From: Methylacidimicrobium sp. AP8
GTDB lineage: Bacteria > Verrucomicrobiota > Verrucomicrobiia > Methylacidiphilales > Methylacidiphilaceae
DNA length: 64,000 bases
Direction: 5' to 3'
Assembly (NCBI RefSeq): GCF_903064525.1
Contig: NZ_LR797830.1
Location: forward strand, 682,001 to 746,000
Notes under the pieces: model-generated
The model's database searches: none
Seen by the model: the letters and a program-made list of their open reading frames with translations, nothing else
Told to the model about the DNA's origin: nothing
Shown: positions 1 through 7,563 of the stretch, piece after piece
How the letters are laid out: every line of letters begins with the position of its first letter
Position numbering within the stretch: the stretch's first letter is position 1
Made by a program: the position numbers and the translations under genes

Positions 1-48
1 CGCTCGCTGGCCGATGAGATGATCCGGCGAATCGGAGAGCTTCGCTAG
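1..48 (+). CDS. C-terminal end of an unidentified protein (partial)
   Basis: Frame 1 is open from the first base and ends at a TAG at 46-48, giving the last 15 residues RSLADEMIRRIGELR. This looks like the amphipathic helical end of a real protein, and an inverted repeat follows directly. Too little is present to name a family. Confidence 0.4.
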   Translation, partial: RSLADEMIRRIGELR

Positions 49-54
49 AAGCCG

Positions 55-74
55 GCGAAGGAGGTCTCCTTCGC
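55..74 (+). terminator. Inverted repeat after the partial upstream gene, possible terminator
   Basis: GCGAAGGA at 55-62 pairs with TCCTTCGC at 67-74 around a 4-base loop. It lies seven bases after the stop codon of the truncated upstream gene. No T-run follows, so intrinsic termination is uncertain; it could instead be an mRNA 3' end or processing hairpin. Confidence 0.35.
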
Positions 75-115
75 GGCCGGAGGATCGGAACCGGACGCGG
101 GAGCGGGAGTGGAAT

Positions 116-133
116 TTGACTTTGAGAAGTCAA
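116..133. promoter_or_regulatory. Perfect 7+4+7 palindrome upstream of feoA, candidate operator
   Basis: TTGACTT (116-122) and AAGTCAA (127-133) are perfect inverted repeats around TGAG, 24 bases before the likely feoA ATG. The left arm includes a -35-like TTGACT. The position suits an iron- or redox-responsive repressor of the feo operon. It does not match the Fur consensus as I know it, nor FNR, whose TTGAT/ATCAA arms are 4 bases apart. The regulator is unknown. Confidence 0.5.
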
Positions 134-157
134 GAGCCAGAGCATAGATTGGCAACA

Positions 158-544
158 ATGCACGTGCGCCCGGAACAGCCCATCGGCACCGCTCCGCGAG
201 CCTTTCCTTTATCGGAAGCCTCGGTCGGGGCGCAGCTCCGGATTCATTCGGTTGCGGGCAACCCGTGCGAGTCCCATCGGCTCCACGAAATGGGCTTTTG
301 CCGGCGGGCCGAGCTCGTGAAGCTATGCCACGGAGCGATGACCGTCTGCTTGGTTTGCGGAGCGCGCGTCGGCTTAAGCGCTTCGGTCGCGCAGCGGATC
401 CTCGTCACCGCGTCTCCGGATGAATCGGGGAAGGAGGAAGGCCCCTCCGAGGTTGGTTCCCTTCGCTCTTTTTCCGGCGAAGGGACTTTCTTTTGCCGCA
501 TCCTGGACCGCTTTCGCCGAAACAAAGGCGGCCGAGCCGGATAG
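158..544 (+). CDS. feoA: FeoA-domain ferrous iron transport accessory protein
   Basis: A small SH3-like FeoA protein thought to assist FeoB at the cytoplasmic face of the Fe(II) transporter. Residues about 17-85 carry the FeoA pattern: an LSEASVGAQLRI start, a central HRLHEMGF element (family: L..MG) and a V.....VGLSASVAQRI end. At 128 residues it is longer than the usual ~75; the last ~45 residues are a charged tail without recognised domain. I prefer the ATG at 158 because the earlier TTG at 116 sits inside a palindromic operator; the Shine-Dalgarno before 158 is weak. feoB starts four bases after its stop, so the two are co-transcribed. Confidence 0.85.
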   Translation: MHVRPEQPIGTAPRAFPLSEASVGAQLRIHSVAGNPCESHRLHEMGFCRRAELVKLCHGAMTVCLVCGARVGLSASVAQRILVTASPDESGKEEGPSEVGSLRSFSGEGTFFCRILDRFRRNKGGRAG

Positions 545-547
545 GAG

Positions 548-2656
548 ATGAAGCCTGCGCCCGGGGCCCGAGAGCCTCCTCGACTCGCAGTGCCGAAGAA
601 CATCGCCCTGGTCGGCAATCCGAACAGCGGCAAGACCACGATCTTCAACGCGCTGACCGGGTTGAGGCAGAAGGTCGCCAATTATCCCGGCGTCACGATC
701 GAGAAGAAGATCGGATTTTTCTTCGACCTGCACGGCCGGAAGTGCCAGCTGATCGACCTTCCGGGCACCTACTCCCTGCTGCCGAGCGCTCCGGACGAAG
801 AAATCACCTGCGAAGTCCTCTTCGGAGCGCGGCCCGACACCCCGGCGCCCGACGCGGTGATCTGCGTGATCGACGCGACCCATCTGGAGAGGAGCCTTTA
901 TCTTGTCGCTCAGGTTCTCGACTTGGGCCTTCCCGCGATCGTCGCGCTCAACATGATGGACCTTCTCGAGGAGGGCGGGAGCCATGTGGACGTTGCTGCT
1001 CTCTCGGCGAGGCTGGGCTGCCCCGTGATTCCTTGCCAGGCATCCAAGCGCAAGGGATTGACCGAGCTTCGCGCCGCCCTCTCGCTCCAGACTTCCTGGG
1101 CGGGCCCGATCTGCCGGCGGTTGCCGGAGGCGGTCGAGGAAGCCCTCTCCCGCATCACGGCCGACTTTCCCGAAGCGAAGGTAGAGAGAAGGGCGCTTTG
1201 CTCGCTTGTCCTGGGGGCTCCGGATCCGCGGCGGCTGGCGGAGCTGCTGGCCGTCACGCACCTGCTGCCTTCTCTGGAAAGAGAGCAGCAAAGGCTCGAA
1301 AAAGAGCTTCCGGATTGGCGCCAGCAGACCATCGCCATGCGGCAGGGGCAGATCCGGGCGCTCCTAGCGGGCGTGTTTCGAGAGCCTCGGGTCATGACCG
1401 GGAGCGCAACAGACTGGCTCGACCGGTGGGTGACCCATCCTTTCTGGGGCTGGGTGATCTTTCTCGGGATCATGGGGGCGATGTTCCTCGCCGTCTTTCA
1501 AATGGGCGCGGGTCCGAAGGATGCGATCAACGGCCTATTCTCGGCGCTGGCGGCGAAGATCGACAAGCTGCTTCCCGCCGGCGATCTTCGGGACTTGCTG
1601 ACCCATGGAGTGATCGGCGGAGCCGGGAACGTCATCGTCTTTTTGCCGCAAATTCTCGTTCTCTTCTTTTTCTTGGGGTTGTTGGAAGAAAGCGGCTACA
1701 TGGCGCGGGCCGCCTTTCTCATGGACAAGCTGATGAGCCGGGTCGGGCTGCAAGGCAGGGCGTTTATCCCCCTGCTGGCCAGCCATGCGTGCGCTATCCC
1801 CGGCATCCTCTCCGCACGAACGCTTTCCGATCCGCGGGATCGGATGGTCACGATCCTGGTGGCTCCCTTCGCCAGCTGCTCCGCGCGGCTGCCCGTCTAC
1901 GTGCTCATGATCGCCGCCTTCTTCGGCGGCGGCCGGAGTGCCGGAATCGCCGAGGCGGGGATCGTAATGGCCCTCTATCTGCTGGGTTTGGCGGCCGCAT
2001 TCGGGTTCGCCTGGATTTTTAAGAGGAGCCTTTTCCGGGGCAGGCCGGCGCCGCTGGTGCTCGAGCTGCCTCCGTACCGGCGGCCTTCGCTCCGTGTGAT
2101 CGCGACGCAGATGCTCTTCCGGGCAGGAGCCTTTCTCCGCCGGGCGGGGACCACGATTGTCGCCATCTCGGTGATCCTCTGGTGGCTGACCGCCTATCCG
2201 AAAACGACCGGCGGAGATCGGGCGGCGCAGCTGGCGGGGAGCTTCGCCGGACAAATCGGCCATTGGATCGAACCGGTCATCCGGCCGCTCGGGTTCAATT
2301 GGAAGATCGGCATAGGCTTGCTCAGCGCGCAGGCCGCGCGGGAAAACTTCGTCAGCACCATGGGGGTACTCTATGCGGGCCAGCCGGATCCCGAAGGAAA
2401 AGCCGGGCCGGTATCTCTTTCTCGGGCGCTGCTGGCCGATCGCTGGCCCGACGGGCGCCCCGTCTTCACGCCGCTTGTCTGCGTGACCATCCTCCTCTTC
2501 TTCGTCTTTTCACTGCAGTGCGTCAGCACCGTGGTCACCGTCCGCCGGGAGACCGGCTCCTGGAGGTGGGCGTTTTTTCAATTTGGCTATATGACTCTCT
2601 TTGCTTATACTATTTCGCTGGCTGTGTATCAGGCGGGCCGGGCGTTTGGCTTTTGA
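548..2656 (+). CDS. feoB: Ferrous iron transport protein FeoB
   Basis: An inner-membrane Fe(II) transporter with an N-terminal GTPase. The P-loop GNPNSGKTT lies near residue 23, switch/G3 DLPGTYSL near 70, and a NMMD G4 motif near 135. The C-terminal half (about residues 290-702) has the two Gate-type hydrophobic blocks, including EESGYMARAAF and a conserved Cys in APFASCSARLPVY. Length 702 is normal for FeoB. It is the core gene of a feoA-feoB-small Cys-rich protein operon. Confidence 0.97.
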   Translation: MKPAPGAREPPRLAVPKNIALVGNPNSGKTTIFNALTGLRQKVANYPGVTIEKKIGFFFDLHGRKCQLIDLPGTYSLLPSAPDEEITCEVLFGARPDTPAPDAVICVIDATHLERSLYLVAQVLDLGLPAIVALNMMDLLEEGGSHVDVAALSARLGCPVIPCQASKRKGLTELRAALSLQTSWAGPICRRLPEAVEEALSRITADFPEAKVERRALCSLVLGAPDPRRLAELLAVTHLLPSLEREQQRLEKELPDWRQQTIAMRQGQIRALLAGVFREPRVMTGSATDWLDRWVTHPFWGWVIFLGIMGAMFLAVFQMGAGPKDAINGLFSALAAKIDKLLPAGDLRDLLTHGVIGGAGNVIVFLPQILVLFFFLGLLEESGYMARAAFLMDKLMSRVGLQGRAFIPLLASHACAIPGILSARTLSDPRDRMVTILVAPFASCSARLPVYVLMIAAFFGGGRSAGIAEAGIVMALYLLGLAAAFGFAWIFKRSLFRGRPAPLVLELPPYRRPSLRVIATQMLFRAGAFLRRAGTTIVAISVILWWLTAYPKTTGGDRAAQLAGSFAGQIGHWIEPVIRPLGFNWKIGIGLLSAQAARENFVSTMGVLYAGQPDPEGKAGPVSLSRALLADRWPDGRPVFTPLVCVTILLFFVFSLQCVSTVVTVRRETGSWRWAFFQFGYMTLFAYTISLAVYQAGRAFGF

Positions 2657-2695
2657 ACGGAAGCCGCGGCGACGGCTGGTGCGCAGGAAAGAAAG

Positions 2696-2860
2696 ATGGG
2701 CGGAAACTGGCAACAGTGGGTGGCGCTGCTCCTGGTCGGAGCCAGCCTCCTATACATCGCTCGGGATCTTGTGCGCGGCGTGCGGGGGCGGAAGAGCTGC
2801 TGCAGCGCCTGCTCTTCCCCGGTCCATCCCGCGAAGAAACCGGCTGCGGAAAAGACATAG
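2696..2860 (+). CDS. FeoB-associated Cys-rich membrane protein
   Basis: A 54-residue protein starting 39 bases after feoB. It has an N-terminal membrane helix (about residues 7-21, WVALLLVGASLLYIA), a basic stretch, then a Cys cluster KSCCSACS at about 33-40 and a Lys/Pro/Ala tail. This layout (one helix plus a CxxC-type cluster directly after feoB) is typical of the small FeoB-associated Cys-rich family (PF12669 type). A GGAAAG lies just before the ATG. Its role is not established; iron handling or FeoB stabilisation is inferred from context. Confidence 0.75.
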   Translation: MGGNWQQWVALLLVGASLLYIARDLVRGVRGRKSCCSACSSPVHPAKKPAAEKT

Positions 2861-2944
2861 CCCGACCGATCCCGGCTCCCCGCCGATCGGCGGCGCCGTT
2901 CGGATTCGCGGGAATCGTTTCTGAAAAGAAGGAAATTGAAAGGC

Positions 2945-4621
2945 ATGGAGCAAGGATTGTTGGCATCCCTTCCGGTGTTTACGGAAGGCAGTCTGGTAAA
3001 GGGCCGGGTGGTCGAAAAGAACCCGAAGACGGTCCTGATCGATATCGGCTACAAATCGGAGGGGCTCGTCCCGCTGGAGGAGTTCGAGGACCCGGAGGCG
3101 GTTCAGGTCGGCGACGAAGTGGAGGTGCTGCTCGAGCAGCTCGAAGATGAAGAGGGCAACGTCGTCCTTTCCAAGCAGAAGGCAGCGCAGAAGCAGAACT
3201 GGGACAAGGTCGTCAAGATCTTCCAATCGGGTGGCACCGTCGAAGGGAAAGTTCGGGGAATCGTCAAGGGCGGCCTGATGCTCAACATCGGCGTGGAGGC
3301 CTTCCTTCCGTCCTCGCAGATCGATATCACTCCTCCGAAGAACCTGCGCGATTTCGAAGGGAAGACTTTGACGTGCAAGATCGTTAAGCTCAACGAAGAG
3401 CGGCGCAACGCCGTCCTTTCCCGGCGCGAGCTGGTGGAAGCGGAGAGGGCCGAAAAGCGCGCCCGGTTTCTCGAAACGGCGAAAAAGGGGCAGATGGTCA
3501 AGGGAATCGTCAAGAACCTCACCGACTTCGGGGCGTTCATCGACTTGGACGGGATCGACGGGCTCCTGCATATCACCGACATGAGCTGGCGGCGCCTCTC
3601 CCATCCGTCGGAGATGTTGTCCGTAGGGCAGGAAGTCGAGGTGATGGTGATCGAAGTCGATCGGGAGAAGGAAAGAATATCCTTGGGCCTCAAGCAGAAG
3701 TCCGAAAATCCCTGGGAGAGGATCGCCGAAAAGTTTCCGATTCAATCGAGGGTGAAAGGGAAGGTGACGAATTTGACGGCCTACGGAGCCTTCGTGGAGC
3801 TTGAGCCGGGAATCGAGGGGCTGGTCCACGTTTCGGAAATGTCCTGGACAAAACGGATCACCCGTCCGGCGGAGCTGCTATCCGTGGGGCAGGAGGTCGA
3901 GGTTGTCGTTCTCGACATCAATCGGGAGGAGCAGAAGATTTCCTTAAGCCTCCGGGCACTGGAGCCGAATCCCTGGGAGAAGGTCGCCGAGCAATATCCG
4001 GTCGGCTCGATCGTCAAGGGAACGGTACGCACCTTTACCGCCTACGGAATCTTCGTCGAGCTGCAAGAGGGGATCGATGGCTTTGTCCACATCAACGATC
4101 TGTCTTGGACGCGAAAGATCAGCCATCCTTCCGAGGTGTACAAGAAGGGGGACCCGGTCGAGGCGAAAGTGCTGGAGATCGACTGGCCGAATCAAAAGAT
4201 CCTCCTGGGGATCAAGCAGCTTTCCGAAGACCCCTGGAAAAGCCTCGTCTCCCGATATAAGGTCGGCGAGATCGTGACCGGGAAGGTGAGCAAGATCGCC
4301 AGCTTCGGTGCCTTCGTCCAGTTGGACGGAGAGATCGACGGGCTGGTGCACATTTCGCAGATCAGCAACGATCGGGTGACGAAGGTGAAGGACGTGCTGA
4401 AGCTCGGCCAGGAGGTTCGGGCGCGGATCATCAAGATCGAGCAGGAGGAGAGGCGCATCGGCCTATCCATCAAGGCGCTGGCCTATTCGGACGAGCAGCT
4501 CGAGAAGGAGCGGGAGCGGATGGACCTCTCTTCCCATTCGGGCGAGGAGCTCGGCTCGATGGAGGACGCCTTCTCGCGCGCCGAGGAAGATTACCGCCCC
4601 GGCGACTCCCGGCGCGGCTGA
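2945..4621 (+). CDS. rpsA: 30S ribosomal protein S1
   Basis: The mRNA-binding ribosomal protein S1. Six S1/OB-fold repeats are visible in 558 residues, opening with GSLVKGRV, GGTVEGKV, GQMVKGIV, QSRVKGKV, GSIVKGTV and GEIVTGKV; repeats 3-6 show the strong FGAFV/GLVHIS pattern. Length equals that of the E. coli protein. The ATG at 2945 is preferred over the TTG nine bases earlier because a purine-rich ribosome site precedes it. The gene follows the feo operon in the same direction; a functional link is unlikely. Confidence 0.96.
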   Translation: MEQGLLASLPVFTEGSLVKGRVVEKNPKTVLIDIGYKSEGLVPLEEFEDPEAVQVGDEVEVLLEQLEDEEGNVVLSKQKAAQKQNWDKVVKIFQSGGTVEGKVRGIVKGGLMLNIGVEAFLPSSQIDITPPKNLRDFEGKTLTCKIVKLNEERRNAVLSRRELVEAERAEKRARFLETAKKGQMVKGIVKNLTDFGAFIDLDGIDGLLHITDMSWRRLSHPSEMLSVGQEVEVMVIEVDREKERISLGLKQKSENPWERIAEKFPIQSRVKGKVTNLTAYGAFVELEPGIEGLVHVSEMSWTKRITRPAELLSVGQEVEVVVLDINREEQKISLSLRALEPNPWEKVAEQYPVGSIVKGTVRTFTAYGIFVELQEGIDGFVHINDLSWTRKISHPSEVYKKGDPVEAKVLEIDWPNQKILLGIKQLSEDPWKSLVSRYKVGEIVTGKVSKIASFGAFVQLDGEIDGLVHISQISNDRVTKVKDVLKLGQEVRARIIKIEQEERRIGLSIKALAYSDEQLEKERERMDLSSHSGEELGSMEDAFSRAEEDYRPGDSRRG

Positions 4622-4773
4622 AGCCTTCCGGGGCCTACATCTCGACGAAGCCGGCCTGGATCGGACGAACGGACCGCCGCAAAGGGTGGGCGCCGCTCCG
4701 GCGCGCGCGGGCTCCGTGTGCAGCTTGTGTCCGGATGGATCGAGAGCGCGGAACGGTGAGAGAATCTTTCTGC

Positions 4774-4803
4774 TTGTCCGCTTTTCCTAGTTGTAGCTAC
4801 AAT
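4774..4803 (+). promoter_or_regulatory. Candidate promoter of the ba3 oxidase operon with a palindrome over the -10
   Basis: TTGTCC (4774-4779), an 18-base spacer and TACAAT (4798-4803) resemble a sigma70-type promoter. A perfect 12-base palindrome TTGTAGCTACAA (4791-4802) overlaps the -10 box. The predicted start, about seven bases downstream, falls on the ATG at 4810, so the first gene may be translated from a leaderless mRNA. The palindrome would be well placed for a repressor; none is encoded nearby. Confidence 0.5.
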
Positions 4804-4809
4804 GTGGAC

Positions 4810-5073
4810 ATGAACGTGCAGCCGGTGCGCGAGGAGCAATCGGAAGGCCGGCTGCTGGGAATTTTAGCCGTTTTTTTAATCCTTACGGCGTCCGTCGTCT
4901 TCTCGGGATGGGGATATCTCAATGCCTGCCTGGAAGCCAGCGGGGGGATCGGCGACGGGATCGGCTCTCTGGTCTGCCTTGGGCTTTTTCTCTTACTGGC
5001 GCAGCTTTTCGGGCAGTTTCTTCTTCGATATGCGGAGGCTGGCGATGAATTCCGACGAAGGCAAGAAGGGTAA
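4810..5073 (+). CDS. Small two-helix membrane protein of the oxidase operon, unknown family
   Basis: An 87-residue protein with two predicted membrane helices (about residues 17-37, LLGILAVFLILTASVVFSGW, and 54-74, GSLVCLGLFLLLAQLFGQFL) and a charged C-terminus AGDEFRRRQEG. I do not recognise the family. It is first in the ba3 oxidase operon and overlaps the subunit IIa gene by 29 bases, so an assembly or accessory role in the oxidase is a reasonable inference. No Shine-Dalgarno precedes the ATG. An in-frame ATG at 4735 would add 25 residues, but a candidate promoter lies between the two. Confidence 0.65.
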   Translation: MNVQPVREEQSEGRLLGILAVFLILTASVVFSGWGYLNACLEASGGIGDGIGSLVCLGLFLLLAQLFGQFLLRYAEAGDEFRRRQEG

Positions 5074-5188
5074 GGAGATGCCGGAGGCGGTTCCGCCTCC
5101 TCTGGGCACCATGTTCGTTCTTATCCTCTTTCTGTCTGTGCTCGCCGGGATGTGGGCCTACCTCTACAAGGAAATGGTGACACGCTAG
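5045..5188 (+). CDS. Cytochrome c oxidase subunit IIa-like single-helix protein
   Basis: A 47-residue protein with a short charged N-terminus, the motif PPPLGTMFVLILFL and one membrane helix ending AYLYKEMV. The PxGTxFVL start of a lone helix is typical of the small subunit IIa of ba3-type oxidases (PF08113 type), which supplies the helix missing from the one-helix subunit II. It lies immediately before the subunit II gene, as in Thermus. The start could instead be the ATG at 5078 (36 residues), closer to the usual family length. Confidence 0.75.
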   Translation: MNSDEGKKGKEMPEAVPPPLGTMFVLILFLSVLAGMWAYLYKEMVTR

Positions 5189-5199
5189 CTGGGGACCGG

Positions 5200-5694
5200 A
5201 TGGAGACGCTGGCCGAGAAGCTGGAGAAGGGATACGTCTGGCTGTCGGTGATCGTGCTTGTCGCGTTCCTCGCGGCCCTGGTCTATTCGGCCATCGTCCT
5301 GGCAATCGTGGTTCCGGGCAACGACGGGCAGATCGTCCCCAGGAAAGGCGAGACGCTTTTCGCCGCCGTCGCCCGCACCAAGCCCTTCGATCAGCCGGGC
5401 GTGCACCGGACCGGGCCGAACCGTTTCGATGTCGTAGTGCTCGGCCAGGCCTGGATGTTCAATCCGCCCGCGATCGAGCTGCCGGTGGGGGCCGAGGTCA
5501 CCTTTTGGGGCACGTCGATCGATATCGACCACGGGCTGGAAATCCCCGGCACGACCGTGAACCTCATGCTGCTGCCCGGACAAATCGGGAAGCAGCAGTA
5601 CCGGTTCACCCGCCCGGGCGAGTACCGGATGATCTGCCATGAGTATTGCGGAATGCTCCATCACCAGATGACCGGGACGCTCACGGTCAAGTAG
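5200..5694 (+). CDS. cbaB: ba3-type cytochrome c oxidase subunit II (CuA)
   Basis: The electron-entry subunit of a B-type haem-copper oxidase: one N-terminal membrane helix (about residues 13-37) and a periplasmic cupredoxin domain. All CuA ligands are present: His111 (DIDHGLEI), Cys146, Cys150, His154 and Met157 in CHEYCGMLHHQM. Spacing matches Thermus thermophilus ba3 with a constant offset of three. The length of 164 residues and single helix are typical of the ba3 type. The ATG at 5200 starts just before the helix. Followed after 12 bases by subunit I. Confidence 0.93.
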   Translation: METLAEKLEKGYVWLSVIVLVAFLAALVYSAIVLAIVVPGNDGQIVPRKGETLFAAVARTKPFDQPGVHRTGPNRFDVVVLGQAWMFNPPAIELPVGAEVTFWGTSIDIDHGLEIPGTTVNLMLLPGQIGKQQYRFTRPGEYRMICHEYCGMLHHQMTGTLTVK

Positions 5695-5706
5695 GGAGGG
5701 CTCGCC

Positions 5707-7389
5707 ATGCCGACAGCCGAGGCCAGGGTTTCGATCGTCGAGGATCCTTCCGGATTCGCCTTGCCGGAGAGCCACCGGCGCTACATCCTCTGGAGCATCC
5801 TCCTCGGGTTCGCGGCGCTCGCCGTTGGTGTCTTCCAAGGCTTCGTCCAGGGCCTGAATTACGGCGGGATCAATATCTTCAGCAACCTCCCCGGGATGCG
5901 CACCTATTATCAGGGGCTCACCCTGCATGCGGTGTTCAACGTCTTCGTCTTCCCCTTCGCGGCGGCCAACGGCTGGCTGGCCTTGACGGTGGCCCGCAGC
6001 TTGGGAAGACCTCTGAGCGGCTTCCTGCTGGCCCTCTCCTTTTGGCTGCTGGTCGGCGGAACCTTGCTGAGCGGGTATTCGATCGCCGCCGGAAAGGCGA
6101 GCGTCCTCTACACCTTCTATCCGCCGCTCCGGGCGGAATGGACCTTCTACGCGGGAGCGGTGCTGCTCGTCTTGAGCACCTGGACGATCTCGGTCGCGCA
6201 GCTGCTGGCCCTTTCGGCCTGGAAGAAGGAGCACCGCGGCGAGAGGATTCCCTTGCTGGCCTTCGTCTCGATCGCCACCTACGTGATGTGGGACATCGCC
6301 TCCATGGGGGTGGCGATCGAAGTCCTGACGCTCCTTCTTCCGTGGTCGCTCAACCTTCTGCCGGGCTCCGACCCCCTGCTGAGCCGAGTCCTCTTCTGGT
6401 ACACCGGCCACCAGATCGTCTACTACTGGCTTCTCCCGATCTATGTCTCCTGGTACACGATGATTCCCCGGCAGGTGGGGGGGAAGCTCTTCAGCGACAC
6501 GCTGGCGCGGATCGCCTTCATTCTCTTCATCGTGCTGATGCCGGTCGGCTTCCACCACCAGTACGTCGATCCGGGGATTTCCGGGTATTTCAAATGGAGC
6601 GCCGGAATTCTCACCTTCGCGATCTTTTTCCCGAGCCTCCTCACGGCGTTTTCGGTCATGTACGCCCTTGAGATGGGGGGGCGGGCGCGCGGAGGAAAGG
6701 GGATGCTCGGCTGGCTTTGGCGTCTGCCTTGGGGCGATCCCTCGGTAAGCGCCCAGGTGCTGGCGATGATCACCTTCCTGCCGGGAGGGATCACCGGACT
6801 CATGAACGCAAGCATCGAGATGAACCGGATCATCCACAACACGACCTTCGTCCCCGGCCATTTCCATCTAACCGTCGGGAGCGCTGTCGCTCTCTCTTAT
6901 TTCGGGCTCGCCTACTGGCTCATCCCTTATCTGACGGGACGGGAGCTCTGGGGAAGGCGTTTGGCGGTCTGGCAATCTTGGCTCTATTTCGTCGGAGTGC
7001 TGATTTTCGCCCGCGGGGAGATATCCGGAGGGTTGCTGGGGATGCCGCGGCGGACCGCAATCTCCCTCATCAACTACGCGCCGTTGCCCGGCTGGAAGCT
7101 CGCGGGGGCGTTGACGGCGATCGGCGGCACGTTGATGTTCGCGGCCGCCCTGCTCTTCTTCCTGGTTCTGATCATGACCCTGCTGGCGGGCCGGAAGACC
7201 CGGCCGGTAGCCGATCTCCCTTTCTCCACCACCGTCCAAGGGGCGGCTCCGAGCGGGAATCAGCTCATTCTTGACCGGATCTCCTATTGGGTGGTTCTCT
7301 CGCTGGTTCTCGTGGGGCTCGTCTACGGGCCGTTCCTCTTGACCCATTTCCCGCCGACGCTCAGCGCGCCGCCCTTCATGGGCTATTGA
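5707..7389 (+). CDS. cbaA: ba3-type cytochrome c oxidase subunit I
   Basis: The catalytic subunit of a B-type haem-copper O2 reductase: multi-spanning, 560 residues. Ligands are His74 and His387 (low-spin haem b), His235, His283 and His284 (CuB) and His385 (high-spin haem). Tyr239, four residues after His235, is the cross-linking Tyr. Each is one or two residues from its Thermus ba3 counterpart. B-type oxidases usually have high oxygen affinity, which suits a microaerobic lifestyle. The operon order IIa-II-I is the standard one for ba3 enzymes. No haem-maturation genes follow. Confidence 0.95.
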   Translation: MPTAEARVSIVEDPSGFALPESHRRYILWSILLGFAALAVGVFQGFVQGLNYGGINIFSNLPGMRTYYQGLTLHAVFNVFVFPFAAANGWLALTVARSLGRPLSGFLLALSFWLLVGGTLLSGYSIAAGKASVLYTFYPPLRAEWTFYAGAVLLVLSTWTISVAQLLALSAWKKEHRGERIPLLAFVSIATYVMWDIASMGVAIEVLTLLLPWSLNLLPGSDPLLSRVLFWYTGHQIVYYWLLPIYVSWYTMIPRQVGGKLFSDTLARIAFILFIVLMPVGFHHQYVDPGISGYFKWSAGILTFAIFFPSLLTAFSVMYALEMGGRARGGKGMLGWLWRLPWGDPSVSAQVLAMITFLPGGITGLMNASIEMNRIIHNTTFVPGHFHLTVGSAVALSYFGLAYWLIPYLTGRELWGRRLAVWQSWLYFVGVLIFARGEISGGLLGMPRRTAISLINYAPLPGWKLAGALTAIGGTLMFAAALLFFLVLIMTLLAGRKTRPVADLPFSTTVQGAAPSGNQLILDRISYWVVLSLVLVGLVYGPFLLTHFPPTLSAPPFMGY

Positions 7390-7434
7390 CCGGCGGCTCG
7401 CCGCCTCGCAGCAAGCTGGGACCAGGGAAGAAAA

Positions 7435-7453
7435 TTGTCACCAAAATGTCACA
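7435..7453 (+). promoter_or_regulatory. Pho-box-like direct repeat upstream of the outer-membrane protein gene
   Basis: TGTCAC occurs twice with start points exactly 11 bases apart (7436 and 7447), separated by the A-rich CAAAA. The PhoB box is built from two TGTCA elements with 11-base periodicity and an A/T-rich middle, so this is a good match. It lies 111 bases before the ATG of the outer-membrane protein. The -10 that should follow is poorly defined. Phosphate regulation is inferred. Confidence 0.45.
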
Positions 7454-7563
7454 GAGTTCCCGCTTGTCTTACTCGACGCCGGCTGGGTAAAGTCCGCTTG
7501 CTGAGCATCGGTCAGTCCGTAGCCGCGGGCAAGGGGAGGCAACAGGTGAGGCGAGGAGGTCAT

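Noticed and set aside
5185-6867. 560-residue open frame antisense to the ba3 oxidase genes
   Set aside because: It is a mirror of high-GC codon use in cbaB and cbaA, rich in Arg/Asp/Gln/His/Pro with no domain or ribosome site. Both sense proteins are certain.
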